NCBI RefSeq assembly: GCF_020073815.1
Contig: NZ_JAIQZJ010000002.1
Span: 211,827 to 275,826 of the forward strand
Direction of reading: 5' to 3'
Length of the DNA: 64,000 nucleotides
Source: Nocardioides mangrovi
GTDB lineage: Bacteria > Actinomycetota > Actinomycetes > Propionibacteriales > Nocardioidaceae
The notes under the pieces were generated by a model. The model saw nothing but the letters and a program-made list of their open reading frames with translations, did not search any database and was not told the DNA's origin. The position numbers were made by a program, and so were the translations under genes. This document shows, one piece after another, positions 24,191 through 31,702 of this stretch. Position 1 is the stretch's first letter. Each line of letters begins with the position of its first letter.

Positions 24191-25590
24191 AGACCCACCT
24201 TCCCGGTCCGGTTGATCAGGGTGTCGAGCATCTCGTCGACCGTGGTCATGACGCGGGCGGCGGCCTGGTAGGACTTCTGGGCCATCACCATGTTGACCGT
24301 CTCCTCGTCCTGGCTGACGCCGGTCAGCTGCTCGCGGGCGTTGTCGACCTGGGTCGTCATCACCTGCTGGTTCTCGGCGAGCTGCTTGACGGTGTTGACG
24401 CTGCTGCCGAAGTTGTTGACCAGGCGCTGGTAGGCGTCGCCGACGGTGATCGCGTCGGACATCGCGTCGGCGTTGGCCGCGTCGAGCACGCCGCCCGACT
24501 CGCTGGAGGCCGCGATCTCGCTGGTCTTGGTCAGGACCACCTTGAGGCTCGCGGCAGCGTCGTCGGGGTCGTAGGAGAAGAAGTCCGACCCGATGTTGCC
24601 GTCGATGTCGTAGCCCGTGGTCTGCACCGCGTTGATCGCGTCGGCGAAGTCGGCGGCGATCTGGTTCAGCCCGGACACGTAGTCGGGGATCACCTTGTCG
24701 ATGAGCTCGACGCCGGCGCCGATCTCACCCCCGAGCGCACCGTCGACGTCGGTCGAGGTGCCGTCGGGCGCGACCACGGAGAAGGTGATCTCCGCCGCCG
24801 GGTCGCTGGCCGTGCCGTCGGCCTCGATGCCGGAGGCGATCTCGATCTTCGACGCCTTCCCGCCCGACACCAGGGAGACCCCGTTGACGGTGATGTCCAT
24901 GCCCCCGTCGTCGCGGATCTTCGCGGTCGCGCCCGAGAGCTCGGAGAGCCGCAGCGCCAGGGCGTCGCGGGTGTCCATCAGGGTCGAGGTGTCGCTGCCG
25001 TTGGCGGTGGCCGCAGCCAGGGTCTTGTTGGTGGAGGCGAGCTGGTTGGCGACGTCGTTGATCTCCAGGACGTTGGCGGACACCCGGGCCCGCTGGTCCT
25101 GCGCCTCGGCGGCGAAGTTCGACGACTGGAGGTTGAAGGCGTCCGCCGCGATGGAGGCGGTGGAGAGCACCTGGCTGCGAGCCGCGTCGCTCCCGGGCGA
25201 GTTCACCAGGTCCTGGAGCGCCGACTTGAAGTTGTTGAGCGCGGCCGCGAGGCCGGAGCTGCTCGGCTCGGCGATCCCGGTCTCCAGTCGGCTCATCGCG
25301 GCCGACTTCAGGTCCAGGTAGCCCTGCGTGCCGTGCTCGCGGCGCATCCGCGCGTCCAGCAACGGGTCGTTGATGCGCTGCACACCGCTGGAGGTGACGC
25401 CGCTGCCCAGGCTCGAGGAGCGCGACCACAGCGCCGAGGTGTTGGCGGTCTCGATGGTCTGGCCGATCAGGCGGCGGCGGACGTAGCCCTCGGTGGAGGC
25501 GTTCGCGACGTTGGTGCTCGCGACGTCGATGACCCCCTGCTGGTAGCGCAGGGCGGTGAGGGCGGTGTTGATCGAGGAGAAGCCCGTCAC
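24187..25590 (-). CDS. flgK: Flagellar hook-filament junction protein FlgK
   Basis: 467 residues. HAP1, the first junction protein. It starts VTGFSSINTALTALRYQQGV with VASTNVANASTEGYVRRRL, the axial-protein N-terminus, and ends with QDEETVNMVMAQKSYQAAAR and VMTTVDEMLDTLINRTG, the axial C-terminus. The middle is a compact D2 region. The GTG start lies 1 bp after the flgN stop. Short compared with E. coli FlgK (547 residues), as usual in Gram-positives. Confidence 0.95.
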   Translation of the reverse strand: MTGFSSINTALTALRYQQGVIDVASTNVANASTEGYVRRRLIGQTIETANTSALWSRSSSLGSGVTSSGVQRINDPLLDARMRREHGTQGYLDLKSAAMSRLETGIAEPSSSGLAAALNNFKSALQDLVNSPGSDAARSQVLSTASIAADAFNLQSSNFAAEAQDQRARVSANVLEINDVANQLASTNKTLAAATANGSDTSTLMDTRDALALRLSELSGATAKIRDDGGMDITVNGVSLVSGGKASKIEIASGIEADGTASDPAAEITFSVVAPDGTSTDVDGALGGEIGAGVELIDKVIPDYVSGLNQIAADFADAINAVQTTGYDIDGNIGSDFFSYDPDDAAASLKVVLTKTSEIAASSESGGVLDAANADAMSDAITVGDAYQRLVNNFGSSVNTVKQLAENQQVMTTQVDNAREQLTGVSQDEETVNMVMAQKSYQAAARVMTTVDEMLDTLINRTGKVGL

Positions 25591-25591
25591 G

Positions 25592-26068
25592 TCACAGGCT
25601 CCGGTCGAGGACGGCGCTGCGGGCGGCGCCGGTGTCGACGGCCCCGCCGGCGGTGTAGGTGGTGCCCGAGCGGTCCAGGCCGAGCAGGGTGTCCTGGGTG
25701 GCGCGGAGGCCGGCGACGATCAGCGCGCGGTTGGTCTGCGCGACCCGGGCGATCTCGTCGGTGAGGCGGAGGAACTGGTCGCGGTGCTCGACCAGGATGC
25801 CGGTCCACGGCTCGTCGGCGACGGCGATCAGGTCGCCGAGGCTCGCGTCCGGGCCCAGCCCGGCGAGCTCGGCCGCCTCGTTCGCGGCGACCGCCCGGAG
25901 CACCTCGAGCTCCCGCAGGGCGGCGACGGCCTCGTCGACGTCCCGGGAGGCGTTGGCCAGCCAGCGGGTGCGGCCGCTGGCCATGATCAGCTCCTCGACC
26001 TCCAGCCGGTAGAGCAGAGCCTCGAGCAGCTCGCGCTCTCGCCACAGCACCCATGTCAGCTTCTGCAC
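25592..26068 (-). CDS. flgN: FlgN-type export chaperone
   Basis: 158 residues, mostly alpha-helical: VQKLTWVLWRERELLEALLY, RLEVEELIMASGRTRWLANA, FLRLTDEIARVAQTNRALIV. Helical-bundle chaperones of this kind hold FlgK and FlgL for secretion, and its place directly upstream of flgK supports this. Start GTG 26068. The transcript begins about 60 bp upstream at a sigma-28-like promoter (26128-26154). Confidence 0.87.
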   Translation of the reverse strand: MQKLTWVLWRERELLEALLYRLEVEELIMASGRTRWLANASRDVDEAVAALRELEVLRAVAANEAAELAGLGPDASLGDLIAVADEPWTGILVEHRDQFLRLTDEIARVAQTNRALIVAGLRATQDTLLGLDRSGTTYTAGGAVDTGAARSAVLDRSL

Positions 26069-26127
26069 GACATCCCCTGGTTTGAGTCAACTGGTCCAGA
26101 CGCCTTGTGCGCCGGTGTCGAGGAAGA

Positions 26128-26154
26128 AGATCGGCGGACGAACGGGCTTCCTGA
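26128..26154 (-). promoter_or_regulatory. Sigma-28-type promoter of the flgN-flgK-flgL-fliW-csrA operon
   Basis: Read on the minus strand: TCAG (26154-26151), a 15-bp spacer, GCCGATCT (26135-26128). It matches the FliA consensus TAAA-N15-GCCGATAA in spacing and -10 core, and shares the CTCARG-N14-RCCGAW form with four other promoters of this locus. Confidence 0.8.
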
Positions 26155-26165
26155 GCGGAAAAATC

Positions 26166-26175
26166 CCTTTAAAGG
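26166..26175. other. Palindrome CCTTTAAAGG in the flgN-fliA intergenic region
   Basis: A 10-bp perfect palindrome inside an AT-rich patch (26155-26175) of an otherwise GC-rich chromosome, between the divergent flgN promoter and fliA. It could be a regulator site. The 239 bp from 26069 to 26307 contain no credible gene. Confidence 0.35.
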
Positions 26176-26307
26176 AGCGGATCCTGCCGATGGAGGTGGT
26201 GCCGACACATCCCAGCCCGCTCCCCGCGGAGGTCCGAGTTGAGTAAAGATTCAAGGAATCTGCAAGAAAACCGGACGGGTCCGTTTCTGAAATGCACAAT
26301 TACTCCC

Positions 26308-27171
26308 GTGACCCATTACAACGACGTCCCGCCGGGCTCCGAGGCGTTGATCGTGGTACACGTGCCCCTGGTCGGCCACATCGTCCGAGAGACGATGGCC
26401 AGGGTCCCGTCCCACGTTGACCGCGACGACCTCACCTCGGCCGGACTTGCCGCACTCGTGCAGGCAGCCCAGTCCTTCGACCCCGAGCGTGGCGTGCCGT
26501 TCAACCGGTACGCCACCACCCGCATCCGCGGCGCCATCCTCGATGAGCTCCGCAGCATCGACTGGGCCTCGCGCTCGGTCCGGCGTCGAGCCCGCGAGCT
26601 CGACGCCACCCGGTCCCACCTGGCGACCGTGCTCGGTCGCTCGGCGACCGCCGCCGAGGTCGCCCAGGCCACCGGCCTGAGCACCGAGGACGTCACCGCC
26701 AACGACGACGACGTGGCGCGGGCGCAGGTGCTCTCGCTGCACGCGTCCGAGGACGACTCGCTCGGTGAGAGCCTCGTGTCCAGCAGCCCGACCCCCGAGG
26801 CGCTGCTGGAGCACCGCGAGAAGCTCACCTACCTCACCGAGGCGATCGCCGAGCTCCCCGAGCGGCTCCGCCTCGTGGTGGAGCAGTACTTCCTCGCGGA
26901 GCGGCCGATGGCCGAGATCGCGGCGACCCTGGGCGTCACCGAGTCCCGGGTCTCCCAGCTCCGGGCGGAGGCGCTCGTGCTCCTGCGCGACGCCCTCAAC
27001 CACGAGCTGGAGCCGGACCTCGTCCCCGAGGCGGCGCGCCCCGGCGGGGCGGCTGCCCGGCGCCGGGAGGCCTACTTCGCGGCCGTCGCCGCCCGGCACG
27101 CCTCCGGGCTGCGCGGGTACGCCGGACCCGGCACCCTCGCCAACCAGATGGGCATCAACGCCAGCGCCTGA
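26308..27171 (+). CDS. fliA: Flagellar RNA polymerase sigma factor FliA (sigma-28)
   Basis: 287 residues. Sigma region 2: VPLVGHIVRETMARVPSHVD, then DLTSAGLAALVQAAQSFDPE and FNRYATTRIRGAILDELRSI with DWASRSVRRR; region 3: TRSHLATVLGRSATAAEVAQ; region 4: ELPERLRLVVEQYFLAERPM with the helix-turn-helix AEIAATLGVTESRVSQLRAE. This is the FliA/WhiG/SigD layout. Start GTG 26308 has CACAAT 7 bp upstream (leaderless); a TTG at 26239 is less likely. A C-terminal extension of about 45 residues (EPDLVPEAARPGG onward) is unusual. Five promoters with a common sigma-28-like motif lie around it. Confidence 0.93.
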   Translation: MTHYNDVPPGSEALIVVHVPLVGHIVRETMARVPSHVDRDDLTSAGLAALVQAAQSFDPERGVPFNRYATTRIRGAILDELRSIDWASRSVRRRARELDATRSHLATVLGRSATAAEVAQATGLSTEDVTANDDDVARAQVLSLHASEDDSLGESLVSSSPTPEALLEHREKLTYLTEAIAELPERLRLVVEQYFLAERPMAEIAATLGVTESRVSQLRAEALVLLRDALNHELEPDLVPEAARPGGAAARRREAYFAAVAARHASGLRGYAGPGTLANQMGINASA

Positions 27172-27233
27172 TCCACCCTCCCCCACCGTCCACGGGCCTG
27201 GGGAGATCGGCCGAGAAAATCTCGGCGATCTCC

Positions 27234-27260
27234 TCAGGCCCGTTCCACATCTGCCGAATG
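27234..27260 (+). promoter_or_regulatory. Sigma-28-type promoter of fliC
   Basis: TCAG (27234-27237), 15-bp spacer, GCCGAATG (27253-27260). Transcription would start near 27267, giving a leader of about 58 bases before the fliC ATG. Confidence 0.8.
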
Positions 27261-27274
27261 GAACGGCGTACGGA

Positions 27275-27326
27275 AGCCCACGGACGGGCTCCACTCCGAC
27301 TCAGGACCCAAGGAAGGAACCCATCA
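27275..27326 (+). promoter_or_regulatory. fliC leader with candidate CsrA-binding hairpin and GGA-rich Shine-Dalgarno
   Basis: AGCCC (27275-27279) pairs with GGGCT (27286-27290) around a six-base loop ACGGAC that displays GGA, the classic high-affinity CsrA site. The Shine-Dalgarno AAGGAAGGA (27310-27318) offers two more GGA motifs 8-15 bases before the ATG. A bridged CsrA dimer would cover the ribosome site, as in the Bacillus hag leader. Confidence 0.65.
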
Positions 27327-28105
27327 TGAGTCTCCGCATCAACACCAACTCCGACGCCCTCAACGCGTACCGCAACCTGTCGGTCACCCAGGGCCAGATG
27401 TCGAAGTCCCTCGAGAAGCTGTCCAGTGGCTTCCGGATCAACCGCGCGGCCGACGACGCCGCGGGCCTCTCGATCTCCGAGGGCCTCCGCTCGCAGATCG
27501 GCGGCCTCCAGGTCGGCGTCCGCAACGCGCAGGACGGCATCAGCGTCGCGCAGACCGCTGAAGGTGCGCTCACCGAGGTCCACTCCATGCTGCAGCGCAT
27601 GAACGACCTCGCGGTGCAGTACAACAACGGCACCCAGAACTCGGACTCGCAGTCGGCCCTCCAGTCGGAGTTCGACCAGCTGTCCGCCGAGATCGGCCGG
27701 ATCCAGGACAACACCACCTTCAACGGCGTCGCCCTCTTCGGTGGCGACACGCTGAACTTCCAGGTCGGCTACTCCTCCTCGGACAGCATCTCGATCGACC
27801 TGAGCGGCTCCGTCGACACCAGCGGTCTCGACATCACCGACTCGCAGTCCATCCAGGACAGCATCACCAACGTCTCCTCGATGCGTTCGACCCTGGGTGC
27901 CACGCAGAACCGCTTCGAGCACACCATCAACAACGTCAACACCGAGATCGAGAACCTGACCGCGTCGGAGAGCCGCATCCGCGACACCGACATGGCCAGC
28001 GAGATGGTGTCCTACACCCGCTCGTCGATCCTGTCCCAGGCCGGCACCGCGATGCTCGCGCAGGCCAACCAGGCCCCGCAGGGCGTCCTGAAGCTCCTGG
28101 GCTGA
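27326..28105 (+). CDS. fliC: Flagellin
   Basis: 259 residues. Filament subunit. N-terminal D0/D1 MSLRINTNSDALNAYRNLSV, KSLEKLSSGFRINRAADDAA and GLSISEGLRSQI, and C-terminal ASESRIRDTDMASEMVSYTR, ILSQAGTAMLAQANQAPQ and the ending LKLLG. The variable centre is only about 50 residues (FGGDTLNFQVGYSSSDSIS and so on), so surface domains D2/D3 are essentially absent. Strong Shine-Dalgarno AAGGAAGGAA. It has its own sigma-28-type promoter and a strong hairpin 46 bp after its stop. Confidence 0.97.
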   Translation: MSLRINTNSDALNAYRNLSVTQGQMSKSLEKLSSGFRINRAADDAAGLSISEGLRSQIGGLQVGVRNAQDGISVAQTAEGALTEVHSMLQRMNDLAVQYNNGTQNSDSQSALQSEFDQLSAEIGRIQDNTTFNGVALFGGDTLNFQVGYSSSDSISIDLSGSVDTSGLDITDSQSIQDSITNVSSMRSTLGATQNRFEHTINNVNTEIENLTASESRIRDTDMASEMVSYTRSSILSQAGTAMLAQANQAPQGVLKLLG

Positions 28106-28150
28106 GCCTGACCCGCTGACCGGCCGCCCGGCCGGACAGCGATGACGACC

Positions 28151-28188
28151 GGGGTCCCGGGAGTGCATCACCACGCTCCCGGGGCCCC
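28151..28188 (+). terminator. Strong hairpin downstream of fliC
   Basis: GGGGTCCCGGGAG (28151-28163) pairs with CTCCCGGGGCCCC (28176-28188), 13 bp with one G-U, loop of 12. No T-run, as is common in high-GC actinobacteria. Its place between fliC and fliD suits a terminator or an attenuator that lets a fraction of transcripts reach fliD. Confidence 0.65.
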
Positions 28189-28229
28189 GTCGTCGCATCC
28201 GGACCCGTTCCCGATCCGAAGGAGAAGTC

Positions 28230-29609
28230 GTGGCCACCTCCACGAGCAGCATCAGCGGACTCGCGAGCGGGCTCGACACCGCCAGCATCATCAGCCAGCT
28301 GATGACCCTGGAGGCCCAGCCGCAGACGCGGCTCAAGACGCAGCAGACCACCGAGAAGTCGGTCGTCTCCGCGCTCCAGACGATCAACACCAGCGTCGCC
28401 TCGCTGGCCACGGCCGCCGCCTCGCTCGCCAAGGCGAGCACCTGGCAGACCGTGAAGGGCACCTCCTCGGCGACCGGCTTCTCCGTCACCACGAGCACGG
28501 GCGCGACGGCCGGCTCCTTCGACGTGAAGGTGGTCAGCCTCGCCAGCCGGTCCCAGGCCGCGTTCTCGACGGCGTCCGGGCTCAGCGACACCGTCACGAG
28601 CCAGAACCTCACGCTCACCACGAACGACGGCACCGAGCACGACGTCGACACCGGCTCGGGCAGCCTCACCGACGTCATCAAGGGCATCAACGACCTCACG
28701 TCCGAGACCGGCATCACCGCCACCGCGGTCAAGGTGGCCGACGGCAGCTACAAGCTGCTCGTCCAGTCCGCGACCACCGGGGCGGACACCAGCTTCACCC
28801 TCACCAACGCGGACGGCAGCGACCTGCTGGGCGGCGCGACCGTCAAGGACGGCACCGACGCCTCGATCGACCTCGGGCTGGGCGTGGTCGCGACGTCCTC
28901 GACCAACACCTTCGAGGACGTCACGCCCGGCGTGGACCTGACCCTGTCCTCGTCGCTGGCGGTCGGTGACACGAGCACGATCAGCCTGGCGCAGGACAGC
29001 AGCGACATCACCGCGACCGTGAAGTCGCTGGTGGACTCGATCAACTCGATCCTCACGAGCATCGACACGCAGAGCAAGTTCGCCAGCTCGAGCTCCTCCA
29101 GCTCGACGAGCACCACGAGCAGCGGCGTCCTCGCCGGCGACGCGGTCACCCGCGACCTGCGCTACGCCCTGCTCAACACGGTCTTCGGCGGCACCGGCTC
29201 GATGGCGACCGCGGGCATCCAGACGACCCGCGACGGCATGCTCACCTTCGACGAGGACACCTTCACCGCGGCGTACGCGGCCGACCCGGAGGGCATCGCC
29301 GCGAAGTTCACGTCCGGGGCGACGACCGACGCAGACGGCTTCGCGGCCCGCGTCGCGACCGTCGCCAAGGCCGCGAGCGACAGCATCGACGGCAGCGTCA
29401 CCAAGGCCGTGAAGAGCCACAACACCCTCGTCGACACCCTCCAGAGCCAGATCGACGACTGGGACACTCGCCTCGCGCTCAAGAAGTCGACCCTCGAGGC
29501 GCAGTACACGGCCCTGGAGACGACCATGCAGTCGCTCAACAGCCAGAGCAGCTACCTCACGTCCCAGATCGCCGGGCTCCCGACGTGGGGATCTTCCTCA
29601 TCCAGCTGA
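28230..29609 (+). CDS. fliD: Flagellar filament capping protein FliD
   Basis: 459 residues. HAP2, the cap that polymerises flagellin. N-terminus STSSISGLASGLDTASIISQ with LMTLEAQPQTRLKTQQT is the FliD_N domain; the middle TFTLTNADGSDLLGG and KSLVDSINSILTSIDTQSKF and the C-terminal LALKKSTLEAQYTALETTMQ with SLNSQSSYLTSQIAGLP are FliD_C. Start GTG 28230 behind GAAGGAGAAG. It is Ser/Thr-rich (one run of Ser at about 285). No sigma-28 box precedes it, so it depends on fliC read-through or an undetected promoter. Confidence 0.94.
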   Translation: MATSTSSISGLASGLDTASIISQLMTLEAQPQTRLKTQQTTEKSVVSALQTINTSVASLATAAASLAKASTWQTVKGTSSATGFSVTTSTGATAGSFDVKVVSLASRSQAAFSTASGLSDTVTSQNLTLTTNDGTEHDVDTGSGSLTDVIKGINDLTSETGITATAVKVADGSYKLLVQSATTGADTSFTLTNADGSDLLGGATVKDGTDASIDLGLGVVATSSTNTFEDVTPGVDLTLSSSLAVGDTSTISLAQDSSDITATVKSLVDSINSILTSIDTQSKFASSSSSSSTSTTSSGVLAGDAVTRDLRYALLNTVFGGTGSMATAGIQTTRDGMLTFDEDTFTAAYAADPEGIAAKFTSGATTDADGFAARVATVAKAASDSIDGSVTKAVKSHNTLVDTLQSQIDDWDTRLALKKSTLEAQYTALETTMQSLNSQSSYLTSQIAGLPTWGSSSSS

Positions 29610-29718
29610 CCGACGTGCCGAAGAACTGAGTACCGCAGGAACCAGTGCCGGAGAACGACTCGACGGCCCGCTCCACCCGCCACCAACCCCCCTCATCGTG
29701 ACCACGGAAGGAACATCG

Positions 29719-30102
29719 ATGAACACCACCGCCCGCAACGCGTACCTGGCCTCCTCCGTCACCACCGCGAGCCCGCAGCAGCTGCTCATCATGCTCTGCG
29801 ACCGCCTCGCCCTCGACGTCCAGCGCGCGGCCGACGCCCTGCGCACCGGTCAGCCCGGCCAGGCGCACCCCCACCTGCTGCACGCCCAGGAGATCGTCCT
29901 GGAGCTCGCGGCCAGCCTGAACGTCGACGTGTGGGAGGGCGCGGCCGGTCTCGCGTCGCTCTACGACTACCTCCACCACGAGCTCGTGCGGGCGAACATC
30001 AACAAGGACCTGCGGGCGACGGAGTTCTGCCTCGACATCGTGACCACCCTGCGCGACACCTGGCGCGAGGCCGCCGGGTCGCTCCTGGCCGAGTCCGCGT
30101 GA
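29719..30102 (+). CDS. fliS: Flagellin export chaperone FliS
   Basis: 127 residues. Cytoplasmic chaperone for flagellin. MNTTARNAYLASSVTTASPQ, QLLIMLCDRLALDVQRAADA and LVRANINKDLRATEFCLDIV with TLRDTWREA are typical of the four-helix FliS. ATG 29719 follows GGAAGGAACATCG, a good Shine-Dalgarno; an upstream ATG-like codon at 29698 is disfavoured. The stop overlaps the next gene's start (GTGA). Confidence 0.95.
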   Translation: MNTTARNAYLASSVTTASPQQLLIMLCDRLALDVQRAADALRTGQPGQAHPHLLHAQEIVLELAASLNVDVWEGAAGLASLYDYLHHELVRANINKDLRATEFCLDIVTTLRDTWREAAGSLLAESA

Positions 30103-30446
30103 GCGACGACGTGGTCGTCGAGACCCCGGAGCACGCCGAGATGCGGCTCCGGCTCCACTGGGAGACGGCGCTCGACCGGCTCGAGCTGGACGTGATCCTG
30201 GCCGAACGGCTGCTTGAGGACCCGACCCGCCAGGTGCCGGAGCCCTGGGACGAGCCCCTGCTGGCCGGCCCCATCCCCGGTGACCTGCAGGAGCGGGCGA
30301 TCTCGATCGCGGAGCGGCAGCGCCGGGTGCAGGTGCGGCTGAGCGAGAAGCTCACCTCGATCGGCCAGCAGCACGCCTTCGCGCAGCGGATCCAGCAGGC
30401 GACCCGCCCGCCCGAGGTGCCGGTCTACCTCGACCTGCGCGCCTGA
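30099..30446 (+). CDS. FliT-position helical protein (hypothetical)
   Basis: 115 residues, VSDDVVVETPEHAEMRLRLH at the N-terminus, then WETALDRLELDVILAERLLE and ISIAERQRRVQVRLSEKLTS. It is mostly helical and charged. GTG 30099 overlaps the fliS stop (GTGA). In other bacteria fliT, the FliD chaperone, sits here, and the size fits; but similarity to FliT cannot be claimed from the sequence. A role as FliD or FliS partner is inferred from position only. It ends before the sigma-28-type promoter of flgB. Confidence 0.75.
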   Translation: MSDDVVVETPEHAEMRLRLHWETALDRLELDVILAERLLEDPTRQVPEPWDEPLLAGPIPGDLQERAISIAERQRRVQVRLSEKLTSIGQQHAFAQRIQQATRPPEVPVYLDLRA

Positions 30447-30511
30447 CCCGCCGCCTGACCCGCCGTCGGCAACACGCCGCGCCGTACCGGACGGAATTTC
30501 TCCAGAACTCC

Positions 30512-30538
30512 TCAAGAGGAGTGCCTCCCGACCGATGT
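30512..30538 (+). promoter_or_regulatory. Sigma-28-type promoter of the flgB basal-body operon
   Basis: TCAA (30512-30515), 15-bp spacer, ACCGATGT (30531-30538), same spacing and core as the other four. It is 74 bp before the flgB start. Its left side overlaps CTCC-TCAAG-AGGAG, itself an inverted repeat, so a local hairpin is also possible. Confidence 0.72.
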
Positions 30539-30611
30539 CAGGGGTGAGCACGGAACGCTCGCCCCTCGCCGAAGGATCGGCATCGCAACGCTTTCATCTC
30601 GGAGGCTCAGC

Positions 30612-30962
30612 GTGTCGTTCTCCCTGTCCGACCCCGTGGGTGCGGTGCTCAACGCCGCCCTCGACGGCGTCGCCCTGCGTCAACGCGTCACCGCGGACAA
30701 CATCGCGAACGTCGACACCCCCGGCTACCGGGCGAGCAGCGTCGACTTCGAGACCAGCCTCCGCGCCGCCATCGCCTCCGGCGACCCGGGCGACGTCTCG
30801 GTGACCACGCAGGCCACCGACACCCCGGTCGGCGCCAACGACAACAACGTCGACCTGCGCGAGGAGACCCTCACCGCGGTCCAGTCGCAGTTCCAGTACC
30901 AGATGCTGACCCGCGCGACGACCGAGCGGTTCAAGCTGATCAGCACCGTGGCGGCCGGCTGA
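30612..30962 (+). CDS. flgB: Flagellar basal-body rod protein FlgB
   Basis: 116 residues. Proximal rod protein. [20 protein letters not shown] and [20 protein letters not shown] is the rod/hook N-terminal motif, and the C-terminus [19 protein letters not shown] closes with the axial helix. GTG 30612 has GGAGG six bases upstream (CGGAGGCTCAGC). It is the first gene of the long basal-body operon, and the stop TGA shares its last base with flgC (TGATG). Confidence 0.95.
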   Translation: MSFSLSDPVGAVLNAALDGVALRQRVTADNIANVDTPGYRASSVDFETSLRAAIASGDPGDVSVTTQATDTPVGANDNNVDLREETLTAVQSQFQYQMLTRATTERFKLISTVAAG

Positions 30963-31357
30963 TGGGTGCCTTCGACACCCTGCGCATCGCGAGCTCGTCG
31001 ATGGGCGTCCACCAGGTGTGGCTGGACTCCCTCGCGAACAACATCGCGAACGTCAACACCGCCACCTCGACGAGCCAGACCGCCTTCCAGGCGCAGACCC
31101 CGATCGTGCGCTCGAGCGCCGGCGGCGGCGTCGAGATCGCCGGCATCGCGCTGAGCGACCCCAACGGCCGGGTGACCTACGACCCCGACAGCCCGCTCGC
31201 CGACGCGAACGGCAACGTGCGCCTCCCCGAGGACGACCTCGCGAGCCAGATGACCCAGCTGGTCATGGCCCAGCGCGGCTTCCAGGCCTCGGTCCAGGTG
31301 ATCAAGGACGCGCAGGAGACCTACCAGTCGGCCCTCTCGATCGGGAAGTCGTCATGA
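30962..31357 (+). CDS. flgC: Flagellar basal-body rod protein FlgC
   Basis: 131 residues. Proximal rod protein: [40 protein letters not shown] and the C-terminal [20 protein letters not shown] with [11 protein letters not shown]. All family motifs are intact. ATG 30962 overlaps the flgB stop and its stop overlaps fliE (ATGA). Confidence 0.96.
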   Translation: MGAFDTLRIASSSMGVHQVWLDSLANNIANVNTATSTSQTAFQAQTPIVRSSAGGGVEIAGIALSDPNGRVTYDPDSPLADANGNVRLPEDDLASQMTQLVMAQRGFQASVQVIKDAQETYQSALSIGKSS

Positions 31358-31695
31358 GCGTCTCCGGGATCGAGTCGGTCGGCTTCACGCCGTACACCGC
31401 TCCGACGTTCGCGACCTCGGGCAGCAGCTCGGTCATCTCGTCGGGGTCCGCCTCCGGCACCCAGGCGGCCAGCGGCAACTTCGGCGACATGGTCCTCGAC
31501 GGTCTCGACAAGCTCGAGGGCGTCCAGGACAAGGCCGACAGCCTCGCCGTCCAGGCCGCGACCGGCAACCTCGACAACATCCACGACTACACCATTGCCG
31601 CCTCGGAAGCCTCCGTGACCGCCCAGCTGACGGTCGCCGTCCGCAACAAGGCGCTGGAGTCCTTCAACGAGATCATGCGGATGCCGATCGGATGA
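31354..31695 (+). CDS. fliE: Flagellar hook-basal body complex protein FliE
   Basis: 113 residues. Links the MS ring to the rod. The C-terminal helix pair [40 protein letters not shown] and [16 protein letters not shown] is the FliE signature; the first 45 residues are Ser/Thr/Gly-rich and probably flexible. Start ATG 31354 overlaps the flgC stop. Confidence 0.95.
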   Translation: MSVSGIESVGFTPYTAPTFATSGSSSVISSGSASGTQAASGNFGDMVLDGLDKLEGVQDKADSLAVQAATGNLDNIHDYTIAASEASVTAQLTVAVRNKALESFNEIMRMPIG

Positions 31696-31702
31696 CCCAC
31701 GG

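Noticed and set aside
28151..28188. Riboswitch between fliC and fliD
   Set aside because: It is a plain long hairpin without conserved ligand-binding motifs. A terminator or attenuator fits better.
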